Assembly (NCBI RefSeq): GCF_000281085.1
Contig: NZ_JH767536.1
Location: 1 to 60,657 of the forward strand
DNA length: 60,657 nucleotides
Source: Catenovulum agarivorans YM01
GTDB taxonomy: Bacteria; Pseudomonadota; Gammaproteobacteria; Enterobacterales; Alteromonadaceae
Reading direction: 5' to 3'
This document shows, piece by piece, positions 28,138 to 37,710 of this stretch (position 1 is its first letter; each line of letters begins with the position of its first letter). The translations under genes and the position numbers were made by a program. The notes beneath the pieces are model-generated. The model was not told where the DNA came from. It saw nothing but the letters and a program-made list of their open reading frames with translations, and searched no databases.

Positions 28138-29502
28138 ATGTTAGTAAGTACAAATCCGCACAATGGTGAGCATATCAACAGCTATGCAACCTTTAACAAA
28201 GCCGAGATATATACTGCGTTAAACGCCGCCAATCGGCAGTTTCAAAGCTGGCAACTAACAAGTTTTGAACAAAGAGCACAAACGTTAAAAGCGGTCGCTG
28301 CGGCCCTGCGTAACGACAAAGAAAACCTTGCCCATTTAATGGCAATAGAAATGGGCAAACCATTAAAAGAAGGTTTAGCCGAAGTTGAAAAAGCAGCATG
28401 GTGCGCCGAGCACTATGCAGATAACGCCAAAAGCTATTTAGCCAACGAAGAGATTGAATCAGACGCGGTGGAAAGTTATGTCTGTTATCAGCCACTTGGT
28501 AGCATACTCGGCATACTGCCGTGGAATGCGCCAGTGTGGTTAGCATTTCGCTTTTTGGCGCCGTCGTTAATGGCAGGCAATACCTGTATTATGAAACACG
28601 ATCCAAGTGTGCAAGGTTGTGCGAACGCCATTATGAACGCATTTAAAAGTGCAATGGCACCAGACAATATTGTGGTTAATTTACCTATCGACAATACTGA
28701 AGTTGCCAACATTATTAAAGACAGACGGATAAAAGGGGTTTCTTTTACCGGCTCTAGTGCTACAGGCGCAAAAGTCGCATCGGTTGCTGGTTCAGTAATT
28801 ATCCCGTCAGTGCTCGAATTAGGTGGCTCAGATCCTTGTGTGATATTAGCAGATGCTGAACTTGAAAAAGCGGCCGATATTGCATGTTTATCACGCATTA
28901 TCAACGCCGGACAATCCTGTATTGCAGCAAAACGCATTATTGTTGAAGCGCCCGTATACGAGCAGTTTATCACTTTACTTGAAGATAGACTGGCAAGACT
29001 GGTTGTTGGTAATCCGCTGGAACAGAATAGCCAAATTGGTCCACTGGCGCGGCAAGATATACAACACAATCTGCATCGCCAAGTGTCACAAAGCCTAGAA
29101 CAAGGTGCAAACTGTTTGTTAGGAGGCGAACTGCCAGTAGATAATCCAGGTTACTATTATCCAGTCACTTTATTAACTGACGTCACCCCAACCATGACAG
29201 TATTCAATGAAGAAACGTTTGGTCCGGTAATGTGCGTGTGTAAAGCCGAAGATGCGGACGCCGCGCTGGAACTGGCCAACCATACAGTTTATGGTTTAGG
29301 CGCCGCCATATGGAGTAAAGATTTGCGGCAACAACAAAAGTTTGTTGAACAGCTGCAAGCTGGGCAAGTCTCGGTAAATGGTATAGTTAAAACCGACCCG
29401 CGGTTACCCAGTGGTGGGATTAAAAATTCAGGTATAGGCCGCGAACTTGGCCCACATGGCATTCGACAGTTTGTTAATTGCAAACAAGTTTGGATAGGTT
29501 AA
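28138..29502 (+). CDS. doeC: aldehyde dehydrogenase, likely aspartate-semialdehyde dehydrogenase of ectoine degradation
   Basis: The 454-residue NAD(P)-dependent dehydrogenase has PWNAPVWLAFRF, SFTGSSATG, the catalytic Glu227 in LELGGSDP and Cys261 in NAGQSC. The nearest general family is succinate-semialdehyde dehydrogenase. As the last gene of the operon, 16 bases after doeA, it would oxidise aspartate semialdehyde made by the aminotransferase to aspartate. AAGGAG precedes the ATG, and a strong terminator follows. Confidence 0.8.
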   Translation: MLVSTNPHNGEHINSYATFNKAEIYTALNAANRQFQSWQLTSFEQRAQTLKAVAAALRNDKENLAHLMAIEMGKPLKEGLAEVEKAAWCAEHYADNAKSYLANEEIESDAVESYVCYQPLGSILGILPWNAPVWLAFRFLAPSLMAGNTCIMKHDPSVQGCANAIMNAFKSAMAPDNIVVNLPIDNTEVANIIKDRRIKGVSFTGSSATGAKVASVAGSVIIPSVLELGGSDPCVILADAELEKAADIACLSRIINAGQSCIAAKRIIVEAPVYEQFITLLEDRLARLVVGNPLEQNSQIGPLARQDIQHNLHRQVSQSLEQGANCLLGGELPVDNPGYYYPVTLLTDVTPTMTVFNEETFGPVMCVCKAEDADAALELANHTVYGLGAAIWSKDLRQQQKFVEQLQAGQVSVNGIVKTDPRLPSGGIKNSGIGRELGPHGIRQFVNCKQVWIG

Positions 29503-29504
29503 CC

Positions 29505-29540
29505 AAAAAGGCTTAAGGTCATTTAACCTTAAGCCTTTTT
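29505..29540. terminator. bidirectional intrinsic terminator
   Basis: AAAAAGGCTTAAGG pairs with CCTTAAGCCTTTTT around an eight-base loop. It ends the ectoine operon and the convergent DUF599 gene. Confidence 0.93.
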
Positions 29541-29554
29541 ATTATTAATTTTTA

Positions 29555-30304
29555 TTACTCGTCTTTCTTAAATTTTAATACTTCGTTATCTAAATAATAT
29601 TGGCTCATGGATAATCCATCGACCAAAGTTTTTAATGAACGTGATTTAAATTCACGTTGATACAAAATGCGCACAACAATAACCGCAAATAACAAAAACA
29701 ACACAGGATGAATAAACCAACCGACCACAGACAAAGCAAAATAATACGCTCGCATACCATTGTTAAAGTTATGCCCTGCTTGATCTATTAATTTGCCAGC
29801 GTTAACTGAAAAGACTTTTTTCATTTCAGGTGTTGCACGTTCGTCGTCTGAATTAGGTGCCGCACCTATCATCACAGAAGCAAAACCATATTGGCGCAGT
29901 GCCCAAGTAAATTTAAAAAACGCATAGATCAGGATACAGATAATGGTAATGACCTTAATTTGTACCAAAGTAATGGTATGTGGCCATACCCAAGGAATTA
30001 AACTGGTTAATTCGTGAATAGACTGAGCATTAGTTAATGCGGTTAACGAACCCGCGATAATAAGCAGCGTAGTTGAAGCAAAAAAGCTCATGTTTTTTTC
30101 GATATTGCCCATTAGCGCTGCATCTAATATACGATTATCCCGCTCTAATAAATGGCGCATCCAATCAATACGTAAAATGATCAACACACTCGATAAGGAT
30201 TCACGACATTTAGCCGCTTTACGGGCAAACATTGCGTAACCAATCCACAAAGCTAAAAATGGGATTAACACACCTAAATCGATAATCTCTGCCCAACTGA
30301 GCAT
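29555..30304 (-). CDS. DUF599 family membrane protein
   Basis: The 249-residue protein has about four transmembrane segments (near 8-27, 70-92, 112-135 and 190-222) and the family-type segments RIDWMRHLLERDNRILDAALMGN and YYFALSVVGWFIHP. The DUF599 family is widespread in bacteria and plants but has no known function. AAGGAG lies before the ATG. It stands alone between two other units. Confidence 0.85.
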   Translation of the reverse strand: MLSWAEIIDLGVLIPFLALWIGYAMFARKAAKCRESLSSVLIILRIDWMRHLLERDNRILDAALMGNIEKNMSFFASTTLLIIAGSLTALTNAQSIHELTSLIPWVWPHTITLVQIKVITIICILIYAFFKFTWALRQYGFASVMIGAAPNSDDERATPEMKKVFSVNAGKLIDQAGHNFNNGMRAYYFALSVVGWFIHPVLFLLFAVIVVRILYQREFKSRSLKTLVDGLSMSQYYLDNEVLKFKKDE

Positions 30305-30453
30305 ATATCGTACTCCTTAGAAAAATCTAAAACCAAGCCACAAAATTTGTGACTATTGTCGCGCAAAAAAGCTTACGCCGCAAAAGTTTACTCTTTTGTC
30401 ATTTAACTCTGATAGAATCAAATAAATGATTCATGTAAGTGTTGGAGAACAAC

Positions 30454-30834
30454 ATGAAAGTAAATATTTTAACAAGCGGTTTAATCGCGTTCACTTTGTC
30501 TTTTTTGGCTGCTGGCATTCAGGCGAATGAAAAAACATTGCCACCTTCACAACAATTAACCGATTCATCGTTATTTTTACAGCACAAAGAAAAATACACT
30601 AAATGTGTTTTAGAAAAAGCCGAGGCTTTCAGCCAAGTAACTGAATTAGACACAGCATTTAAATACGCGCCCATTGCCTGCCGACGTGATTTATTGCAAA
30701 TTAAAAAAATGCTAATTGGTGGGCCATATAAAATAGAAGTCATAGATCAACTAGTTGAATCGGTACAAGAAGGTGTCGAAATTGATATGGTTAACCATAT
30801 CTTTACTAACAAAATCAAGGCAGCACGCCATTAA
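30454..30834 (+). CDS. small secreted protein, unknown
   Basis: The frame could begin at GTG 30439, but ATG 30454 is chosen because GGAG lies a few bases before it and a normal signal peptide follows (MKVNILTSGLIAFTLSFLAAGIQA). The mature protein is about 100 residues, largely helical, with two cysteines (TKCVLEK and PIACRRD) that could form a disulfide in the periplasm. No family was recognised. Confidence 0.7.
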   Translation: MKVNILTSGLIAFTLSFLAAGIQANEKTLPPSQQLTDSSLFLQHKEKYTKCVLEKAEAFSQVTELDTAFKYAPIACRRDLLQIKKMLIGGPYKIEVIDQLVESVQEGVEIDMVNHIFTNKIKAARH

Positions 30835-30859
30835 GATTTAAGCTAATCTTTAACTTAGG

Positions 30860-30892
30860 CTTTCACACGGAATCTTTACCGTGTGAAAGTTT
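30860..30892. terminator. hairpin with 11-bp perfect stem
   Basis: CTTTCACACGG at 30860-30870 pairs with CCGTGTGAAAG at 30879-30889 around an eight-base loop, followed by only three T residues. It is likely the terminator shared by the secreted protein gene and the convergent permease. Confidence 0.6.
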
Positions 30893-30954
30893 GGCGCAAA
30901 ACGTCTGCAATCATTAGCTTTGCCAGTATACCATATACGGTCAACTATATTTGC

Positions 30955-31716
30955 CTACCAAATAGCCTTAAACCACAAAGACAAGCCAGACAAAATAGTT
31001 AACACCTCAAAGCAGCGTTTCACCAAACAATTGCCCTTAGCAATTACCAAATACGCACCTAAATAGCCACCCAGCAACGAGCCCAAAATCAACGCCGGTA
31101 ACCAATCCCACTGAATTTGCGAAATTAACCCCAAAGTAATAGCACCAGTACCATTCCACAAAATACCCACCATCACCAAAGTATAAGAAACAGCACGCCC
31201 ATAACCCATACCAAACCAATGGATCAGCCACATAGTCACAAACAACCCAGTACCAGAAGTTAACGAGCCATTTAAAAAACCGATAATAAACAAACCAACC
31301 GAGCCAATAATATAACCGCGCATATTCAAGTTTTTCAGCTCATCAGTTTTACCAAGATCAGGTTTAAAAATAGAATACAAACCCAAAGCTATGGTTAAAC
31401 CACCTAACGCCCATAACGACACAACTGGTGGAATATTAACAATAACGTTTGCGCCTAAAATAACCCCAGGCAAAGCGCCAACAATCATAATCAGCACTAA
31501 TGCAGGCGCAAACTGACCATGTTTTAAGTGTTTAATCGACGCGCCTACACCCAAAGCCACAGAGGCAACTTTATGTGTCGCCAGCGCCACTGAAAAAGGT
31601 AAACCTAAAAAGATGATAGCGGGTAATTGCAATAAGCCTGCACCACCGCCGGCAAGCGACGATAAAGTATTAGCAACTAGGCTTACGAAAAATAGTAGTA
31701 TCTGATCAAATATCAT
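30955..31716 (-). CDS. TauE/SafE family permease
   Basis: The protein from ATG 31716 has 253 residues and about eight transmembrane helices, with the family motif SLAGGGAGLLQLPA near the start and NGSLTSGTGLFVTMWLIHWFG in the second half. This family exports sulfite or small organosulfur anions in some bacteria; the substrate here is unknown. AAGGAA before 31716 decides against the longer frame to 31770, which would run into the purF terminator. Confidence 0.9.
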   Translation of the reverse strand: MIFDQILLFFVSLVANTLSSLAGGGAGLLQLPAIIFLGLPFSVALATHKVASVALGVGASIKHLKHGQFAPALVLIMIVGALPGVILGANVIVNIPPVVSLWALGGLTIALGLYSIFKPDLGKTDELKNLNMRGYIIGSVGLFIIGFLNGSLTSGTGLFVTMWLIHWFGMGYGRAVSYTLVMVGILWNGTGAITLGLISQIQWDWLPALILGSLLGGYLGAYLVIAKGNCLVKRCFEVLTILSGLSLWFKAIW

Positions 31717-31732
31717 CTTTATTCCTTGTAAC

Positions 31733-31755
31733 AAAAAAGGCCAGCATTGCTGACC
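31733..31755 (-). terminator. intrinsic terminator after purF
   Basis: Read on the minus strand, GGTCAGC pairs with GCTGGCC (one G-U) around a short loop, followed by six T residues. It sits between purF and the permease gene, so the two are probably separate units. Confidence 0.78.
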
Positions 31756-31785
31756 TCTCTTCAATTTCAAGCACCCGGGCTAAAA

Positions 31786-33300
31786 CTAGCTAAAGTTATG
31801 AATATCCAAACTAGAGCTTTGGTTTTGGCTACTTGCATCTTTAGCTGAATCACGACGCAATTCATCTAAATGATCTAAATAAGCTTGGCTAACATCGTTA
31901 GTCACATAGTTGCCGTCAAATACCGAAGTTTCAAAACGTTCAACTTTAGGATTACCCTCACCCACAGCTGCAATTAAGTCAGGTAAGTCTTGGAAGATTA
32001 AACCATCAGCTTTAATTAAATCACAAATCTCTTGTACATCACGGCCATAGGCAATCAATTCATTTGCGCTTGGCATGTCGATACCATATACATTCGGGAA
32101 ACGAATCTCAGGTGCAGCAGATGCAAAATAAACTTTTTTCGCGCCAGCTTCACGTGCCATTTCGATAATTTGTTCAGAGGTTGTACCACGTACAACTGAG
32201 TCATCAACTAACAAGACGTTTTTACCGCTGAATTCTTGTGAAATCGCGTTTAATTTACGACGAACAGAACGACGACGCTGTTGTTGCCCCGGCATAATAA
32301 AAGTACGGCCGATATAACGGTTTTTCACAAAACCTTGGCGATAGGGTAAATCTAAGGTGTTAGCAATTTCTAACGCGATATCACAGCTGGTTTCTGGAAT
32401 TGGAATAACTACATCAATATCTAATTCAGCCCAATCACGTTTAATTTTTTCACCGAGTTTTTTACCCATGCGTACACGGCTCGCATACACAGAGATATCA
32501 TCTAAGGTTGAATCAGGACGCGCAAAATAAACATATTCAAACAAACAAGGAACTAGTTCAGAGTTAGTTGCACATTGTTGGCTGAACAACTGGCCGTCTT
32601 GGGTAAGATAAACAGCTTCACCCGGTTGTACATCACGCATAAATTCAAAACCAACAGCATCAATTGCAACACTTTCAGATGCAACCATGTACTCAGTGCC
32701 TTGTGCAGTTTCACGCTTACCTAATACAAGTGGGCGAATGCCATACACATCACGGAATGCAACAATACCGAAACCGATAATAGAAGCAACAACCGCATAA
32801 GCGCCGCGAGCTTTAGTATGTAGCGCAGTAACAGCTGCAAAAACATCAGCAGGTTTTAAGTTCCAGTCGCCACCACTTTCACATAACTCATGCGCAAATT
32901 GGTTCATTAACAATTCAGAATCTGACGAAGTGTTTACGTGACGACGTGCTTCACTAATTAAATTCTTCTTTAAGTCTTCCGCGTTGGTTAAGTTGCCGTT
33001 GTGAACAAAAGCAATACCATAAGGAGAGTTAGTATAAAACGGCTGAGCTTCAGCTGAAGTTGAAGAACCTGCGGTTGGGTAACGCACATGGCCTATGCCC
33101 CAATTGCCCGCTAAACGCTCCATGTGTTTTTGTTCAAAAACGTCACGAACCAAGCCGTTCGCTTTTCTCAATTTAAACACGCCATTATTAATGGTCATGA
33201 TCCCTGCAGCGTCTTGACCTCTATGCTGCAATACGGTTAACGCATCATACAAAGCCTGATTAACTGGGGAATGAGCTACAATGCCAACGACACCACACAT
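31786..33300 (-). CDS. purF: amidophosphoribosyltransferase
   Basis: The 504-residue enzyme starts [10 protein letters not shown], so Cys2 is the glutaminase nucleophile after Met removal, with [11 protein letters not shown] following. The PRPP-binding motif is [14 protein letters not shown]. It makes phosphoribosylamine, the first committed step of purine synthesis. It lies 12 bases after cvpA, the usual cvpA-purF operon. Confidence 0.97.
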   Translation of the reverse strand: MCGVVGIVAHSPVNQALYDALTVLQHRGQDAAGIMTINNGVFKLRKANGLVRDVFEQKHMERLAGNWGIGHVRYPTAGSSTSAEAQPFYTNSPYGIAFVHNGNLTNAEDLKKNLISEARRHVNTSSDSELLMNQFAHELCESGGDWNLKPADVFAAVTALHTKARGAYAVVASIIGFGIVAFRDVYGIRPLVLGKRETAQGTEYMVASESVAIDAVGFEFMRDVQPGEAVYLTQDGQLFSQQCATNSELVPCLFEYVYFARPDSTLDDISVYASRVRMGKKLGEKIKRDWAELDIDVVIPIPETSCDIALEIANTLDLPYRQGFVKNRYIGRTFIMPGQQQRRRSVRRKLNAISQEFSGKNVLLVDDSVVRGTTSEQIIEMAREAGAKKVYFASAAPEIRFPNVYGIDMPSANELIAYGRDVQEICDLIKADGLIFQDLPDLIAAVGEGNPKVERFETSVFDGNYVTNDVSQAYLDHLDELRRDSAKDASSQNQSSSLDIHNFS

Positions 33301-33312
33301 GGATTTTACCTC

Positions 33313-33822
33313 TTATACAGGTTGAACATTTTTTAGAAAGCTCGAAGTGGTTTGAATATATTCAAAGAACCACTCTATCACTATCTTAAATTCTGGAATT
33401 AATACTGATTGCACCCACCAGTCAGATTTAGCCACTGGGGTGAATGCATCCATAAAGAATAGTATAGCTGAAACAATCAGCACACCTCTTAATGCACCAA
33501 ACACTAGACCAAGTACTCTATCTGTACCTGACATACCGGTTTTTTGCACTAATTGAGAAATTAGGTAATTTACGATAGAACCAACAATTATGGTTGCTAA
33601 AAACAATATTGCGATAGCCGCCGCGTTGCGGAACATTTCATCTTCAATATTGGTTAAAAAGGTCGCAAAATCTAAATAAAATTGGCTCGCAACAAAAAAC
33701 GCACCCGCCCAAACAACAAGCGATAAAGCCTCTTTCACAAATCCACGAACTAAACTAATTAGTGTGGAAATTGAGATAACAGCGAGTATTGCGTAATCAA
33801 ACCAAACCATATCTATATTCAT
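33313..33822 (-). CDS. cvpA: CvpA family inner-membrane protein
   Basis: The 169-residue protein has four transmembrane helices and the family pattern WFDYAILAVISISTLISLVRGFVKEALSLVVW at the N-terminus (split over its first two helices). CvpA is linked to colicin V export and envelope stress in enterobacteria. It sits directly before purF. Confidence 0.93.
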   Translation of the reverse strand: MNIDMVWFDYAILAVISISTLISLVRGFVKEALSLVVWAGAFFVASQFYLDFATFLTNIEDEMFRNAAAIAILFLATIIVGSIVNYLISQLVQKTGMSGTDRVLGLVFGALRGVLIVSAILFFMDAFTPVAKSDWWVQSVLIPEFKIVIEWFFEYIQTTSSFLKNVQPV

Positions 33823-33873
33823 GAGGAAAATTGCCGGCGAATTCTAGCAGATCCCACCACCCAATTACCAACA

Positions 33874-34536
33874 TTATTCTGTTGTTTGGTACGCAGAAAT
33901 TTTGCCATTTAAATTTGTTAACCTTTTTAACGCTGGGATCATCTTTTCAAGTTTGTCTTTATCTAAATCAGGACCGACATAAACTTTGGTTAATTCGCCC
34001 GATTGAGTTTTAATTGGACGAGTAAAACTAACATAACCTTCTTGCTGTAATTTTTCGCGTAAGTTATTTACGTTGTTTTTATGACGAAAACTACCCAGTT
34101 GAATCACCCAAGCATTTTGTGCTGTTTCAACTTGTTTGTTTTCAGGCTTTTTAACAGGCTCAGCAGCTGTCTTATTGGCTTGCTTATTAGCTTGAGCTTT
34201 TTGCTCTGGCGATACTTCAGCAGTGACAGTTTCAGTTTTTGCTTGTTCAACTGACTTTTGCTCAACTTCTTCCGCCGTTTTTTCACCAAGATAAATTTCG
34301 TCTACTGCGGCTTCGTCTGACTCTTTTTGTTGATATTGCGCAAGCGAATCAACTATTTCGTCTTCTGGAAATGGAATTTTATCAGGGATTGGTTGAGCTA
34401 TAGGTTTAGCAGGAATGGTTTGAAACTGATCACCATAATCTGTTTTTTTCCCGTCTAATAGGTCGGGTAAAAAAATGACAATTAATGCAACAAAAACTAT
34501 GCTGCCGACGAGTCTATTTTGAAAAGTAGTCGCCAT
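33874..34536 (-). CDS. dedD: SPOR-domain protein DedD-like
   Basis: The 220-residue protein has a short cytoplasmic start, one transmembrane helix at about 9-25, a long Glu/Lys/Gln-rich low-complexity linker (about 60-140) and a C-terminal SPOR domain at about 143-218 (WVIQLGSFRHKNNVNNLREKL). SPOR domains bind denuded glycan strands at the division septum. Its place between folC (one-base gap) and cvpA is that of dedD. Confidence 0.88.
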   Translation of the reverse strand: MATTFQNRLVGSIVFVALIVIFLPDLLDGKKTDYGDQFQTIPAKPIAQPIPDKIPFPEDEIVDSLAQYQQKESDEAAVDEIYLGEKTAEEVEQKSVEQAKTETVTAEVSPEQKAQANKQANKTAAEPVKKPENKQVETAQNAWVIQLGSFRHKNNVNNLREKLQQEGYVSFTRPIKTQSGELTKVYVGPDLDKDKLEKMIPALKRLTNLNGKISAYQTTE

Positions 34537-34537
34537 A

Positions 34538-35809
34538 TTAATTCTCTAATAAATCCGTGATAACCCAAAAAGAACCAAATGCGATTACAACATCATCTGT
34601 TTGCACTTGTGATAACGCATTTTTATAAGCAGTCTGAATGTTTTCGCTAGTGCCTGTTACTTTTTCAGTTGGCAAACAAGTAGCTAAGTCAGATGCTTTT
34701 GCGCCACGTGGTTGATTGATGTCAGCCAGATAAAAACCATCAAAGATTGGTGCAACCAATGACAAACAGGTTTGGTAGTCTTTGTCTTTTAACATGCCAA
34801 CAGCAGCGTATATTTTGCCGTTAGTTGTTTGTTTTAAACGTTTTACGTTTTCAACCAACTGAATAATAGCTTCTTCATTATGCGCAACATCAACAATCAC
34901 TTTAGGTTGATTGTTAATTTGTTGCCAACGCCCAGCTATTTGAAAATCAGCTAATACATTGGTTAAAACTTGTGAGTCTAACTCAACACCCAGTTGCTCT
35001 AACATAGCTAAACAAGTACTGGCGTTTTGCAGTGGCATATTCGGCACAGGTAAGTATATATATTGCTGTTTGCTGACGTTAGAAGTCCAATTCCAACTTG
35101 CCGCTTGACCATTATCCGCTGGGTTTAACTCATATGTAAAATCTTGCTGTTGCCACAAAATATCTAAGTTGAGTTTTTCGGCTTGGTCTAACACTGTGCT
35201 CGGTGGATTTAAATCACCACAGACAGCTTTACCGTTATGGCGAAATATACCGGCTTTTTCAAAACCGATTTGTTCACGTGTATCACCTAACCAATCTTTA
35301 TGGTCAAGCGCTACTGTTGTGATAACCGAAAGCTCTGGCGCAACTATATTGGTTGCGTCTAAACGCCCACCTAAACCAACTTCTAACAAAATAAAATCTG
35401 GCGCAGCTTGTGCCAACAAACACAGTGCAGCTAAGGTGCCAAATTCAAAATAAGTCAGCTCAATATCACCGCGCGCTTGTTCAATTTGAGCAAAAGCTTG
35501 GCAATGCTGGGCATCAGAAAACCATTGGTTGTCTAAGGTGACACGCTCTTTATAATCGTGAATATGCGGGGAGTTATAACAACCAACTGAATAACCTTGG
35601 GCAGTTAACAGTTTTTGCGTAAGCGCTGTGGTTGTGCCTTTGCCATTGGTGCCACCCACTAAAATAATGCGCGAGTGCTGCAAAGGTAAATTGAGGCGGT
35701 TGAATACACGTTCAACGCGATCCAACCCCATATCAATTTCTTTCGGATGAATTTGACCTAAATAATCAAGCCAACCATCTAAAGTATCAAAACAGGCATT
35801 AGCGGCCAT
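34538..35809 (-). CDS. folC: folylpolyglutamate synthase / dihydrofolate synthase
   Basis: The 423-residue Mur-ligase-like enzyme has the ATP loop GGTNGKGTTTAL, LEVGLGGRLDATN and VDVAHNEEA. It adds glutamate to dihydropteroate and to reduced folates. It lies six bases after accD in the conserved accD-folC-dedD-cvpA-purF order. Confidence 0.95.
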   Translation of the reverse strand: MAANACFDTLDGWLDYLGQIHPKEIDMGLDRVERVFNRLNLPLQHSRIILVGGTNGKGTTTALTQKLLTAQGYSVGCYNSPHIHDYKERVTLDNQWFSDAQHCQAFAQIEQARGDIELTYFEFGTLAALCLLAQAAPDFILLEVGLGGRLDATNIVAPELSVITTVALDHKDWLGDTREQIGFEKAGIFRHNGKAVCGDLNPPSTVLDQAEKLNLDILWQQQDFTYELNPADNGQAASWNWTSNVSKQQYIYLPVPNMPLQNASTCLAMLEQLGVELDSQVLTNVLADFQIAGRWQQINNQPKVIVDVAHNEEAIIQLVENVKRLKQTTNGKIYAAVGMLKDKDYQTCLSLVAPIFDGFYLADINQPRGAKASDLATCLPTEKVTGTSENIQTAYKNALSQVQTDDVVIAFGSFWVITDLLEN

Positions 35810-35815
35810 TTAGGC

Positions 35816-36676
35816 TTAAACCTGCTCGATAGATGGCAATTTCATCATTTTTGCAATTTGGCGTGCAACTGAGTCACGCATATTGCGACGGTCAACAATC
35901 ATATCGATTGCGCCTTTTTCCAACAAGAATTCACTGCGTTGGAAACCTTCTGGTAATTTTTCACGAACAGTTTGTTCGATAACACGTGGGCCTGCAAAAC
36001 CAATTAAGGCTTTTGGCTCAGCGATATGAATGTCACCTAACATAGCAAAACTTGCTGATACACCACCCATAGTTGGGTCAGTTAATACAGAGATGTAAGG
36101 TAAACCTTTTTCGCTCATACGTGCTAACGCAGCACTGGTTTTAGCCATTTGCATCAACGACATTAATGCTTCCTGCATACGTGCACCACCAGAAGCAGAA
36201 AAACATACTAACGGCAAACCGTGTTTGATACATTCTTCAGCCGCTTTTACAAAACGTGCACCAACAACTGAGCCCATTGAACCACCCATAAAGGCAAATT
36301 CAAATGCAACTGCAATCACAGGTACACCTTTTACTGTGCCGCGCATTGCAACTAATGCGTCTTTTTCGTTAGTAGATTTTTGCGCTGCTACAATACGGTC
36401 TTTGTATTTTTTAGAGTCTTTAAACTTTAAAACGTCTTGTGGCTCTAATTCAGCACCAATTTCTACTCGGTTTTCAGCATCCAAAAATGATTCTAAACGA
36501 CGGCGTGCGCCAATGCGCATATGGTGATTACATTTTGGACATACGTTTTGCTGCTGTTCTAAATCTGTGCGATATAAAACGGCACTACAGGAATTACACT
36601 TAACCCATAGACCCTCAGGTACATTACCCTTTTTTGTCGAATTCGTTTTCGGTAGTATTTTTTCTATCCAACTCAT
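35816..36676 (-). CDS. accD: acetyl-CoA carboxylase carboxyltransferase beta subunit
   Basis: The 286-residue protein has the N-terminal zinc ribbon with Cys27, Cys30, Cys46 and Cys49, and the crotonase-like core with [15 protein letters not shown] and [16 protein letters not shown]. With AccA it transfers carboxyl from biotin to acetyl-CoA at the start of fatty acid synthesis. It is slightly shorter at the C-terminus than the Escherichia coli protein. Confidence 0.96.
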   Translation of the reverse strand: MSWIEKILPKTNSTKKGNVPEGLWVKCNSCSAVLYRTDLEQQQNVCPKCNHHMRIGARRRLESFLDAENRVEIGAELEPQDVLKFKDSKKYKDRIVAAQKSTNEKDALVAMRGTVKGVPVIAVAFEFAFMGGSMGSVVGARFVKAAEECIKHGLPLVCFSASGGARMQEALMSLMQMAKTSAALARMSEKGLPYISVLTDPTMGGVSASFAMLGDIHIAEPKALIGFAGPRVIEQTVREKLPEGFQRSEFLLEKGAIDMIVDRRNMRDSVARQIAKMMKLPSIEQV

Positions 36677-36812
36677 TGATATTCTCTGGATTTCTAATTC
36701 TAAAAAATTCTATACCCAGCCTGAAAACTTCTCAGGCCATCCAATTGCCGCACATTAAAGCACAATCTAAGTTAATTTTTAACTAAAACATTATGCCTTT
36801 GCACTGATATCG

Positions 36813-37598
36813 CTAATCAGGCAAAAATAATGGACCCAATGCTGCCTCTGGTATGCCAAATTGTTCAGGATAAAACACCTTAACTAAATACAAACCGTTT
36901 GGTTTTGCGGTTGCAGCGGCGAGTGTGCGATCTTTAATATGTAATAAATCTTCAATCCAACTGACTGGTTGCACACCTTTACCAATTTCAATTAAAGAGC
37001 CAGCTATATTGCGCACCATGTGATGTAAAAACGCATTGGCTTGAATGTCGATGACAATATATTGGCCGAATCTGCTTACAGAAACTGCATGAACGTTTCT
37101 GTATGGGGTATTTGACTGGCAATGTGAAGCGCGAAAAGAGGTAAAATCTTTTTCGCCAACCAAAGCTTGCGCTGCCTGATGCATTTTTTCTGCATCTAAT
37201 GGTTCGTAAACCAGAGTTGTGCCTTCAGGTAAAATGGCACTGCGTAATCTTTGATTAAGAATGATATAGCGATAACGTCTGGCGGTGGCTGAATAACGTG
37301 CATCAAAATCAGCTGGTACTTGGGTCGCCCATTTTACTGATACGTCGTTAGCCATTTTAACATTCGCACCTAAAGTCCAAGCACTTAGTTTGCGTGGCAC
37401 CTCTGTTTCAAAATGGACAATTTGACCTGTTGCGTGCACACCTGCATCTGTTCTACCGGCACAGGTGACGACTATTTCGCTATCGGCAACTGAGCTAAGC
37501 GCTTCTTCTAATGTTTGCTGTACAGTAACCACATGATTTTGCCGCTGCCAGCCTGAATAAGCGGCACCGTTATATTCAATACCTAAAGCAATTTTCAT
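36813..37598 (-). CDS. truA: tRNA pseudouridine(38-40) synthase
   Basis: The 261-residue enzyme has the catalytic Asp51 in [13 protein letters not shown], and [17 protein letters not shown] near the C-terminus. It converts uridines 38-40 in the anticodon arm of many tRNAs. It precedes accD, with a 136-base gap, as in many gammaproteobacteria. Confidence 0.96.
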   Translation of the reverse strand: MKIALGIEYNGAAYSGWQRQNHVVTVQQTLEEALSSVADSEIVVTCAGRTDAGVHATGQIVHFETEVPRKLSAWTLGANVKMANDVSVKWATQVPADFDARYSATARRYRYIILNQRLRSAILPEGTTLVYEPLDAEKMHQAAQALVGEKDFTSFRASHCQSNTPYRNVHAVSVSRFGQYIVIDIQANAFLHHMVRNIAGSLIEIGKGVQPVSWIEDLLHIKDRTLAAATAKPNGLYLVKVFYPEQFGIPEAALGPLFLPD

Positions 37599-37710
37599 AG
37601 TTGGGAATTTAGCGCAATTAATTTAATTGCGCTATTATACACGGCTCAACCGATAAGAGTACACCTATAGCCAAGCGACTTATCAAGCTAATTTACCGCA
37701 AGATTTTATC

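Noticed and set aside
28488-29069. 193-residue open frame opposite the aldehyde dehydrogenase
   Set aside because: It lies fully antisense to an intact catalytic domain and shows no protein-like pattern.
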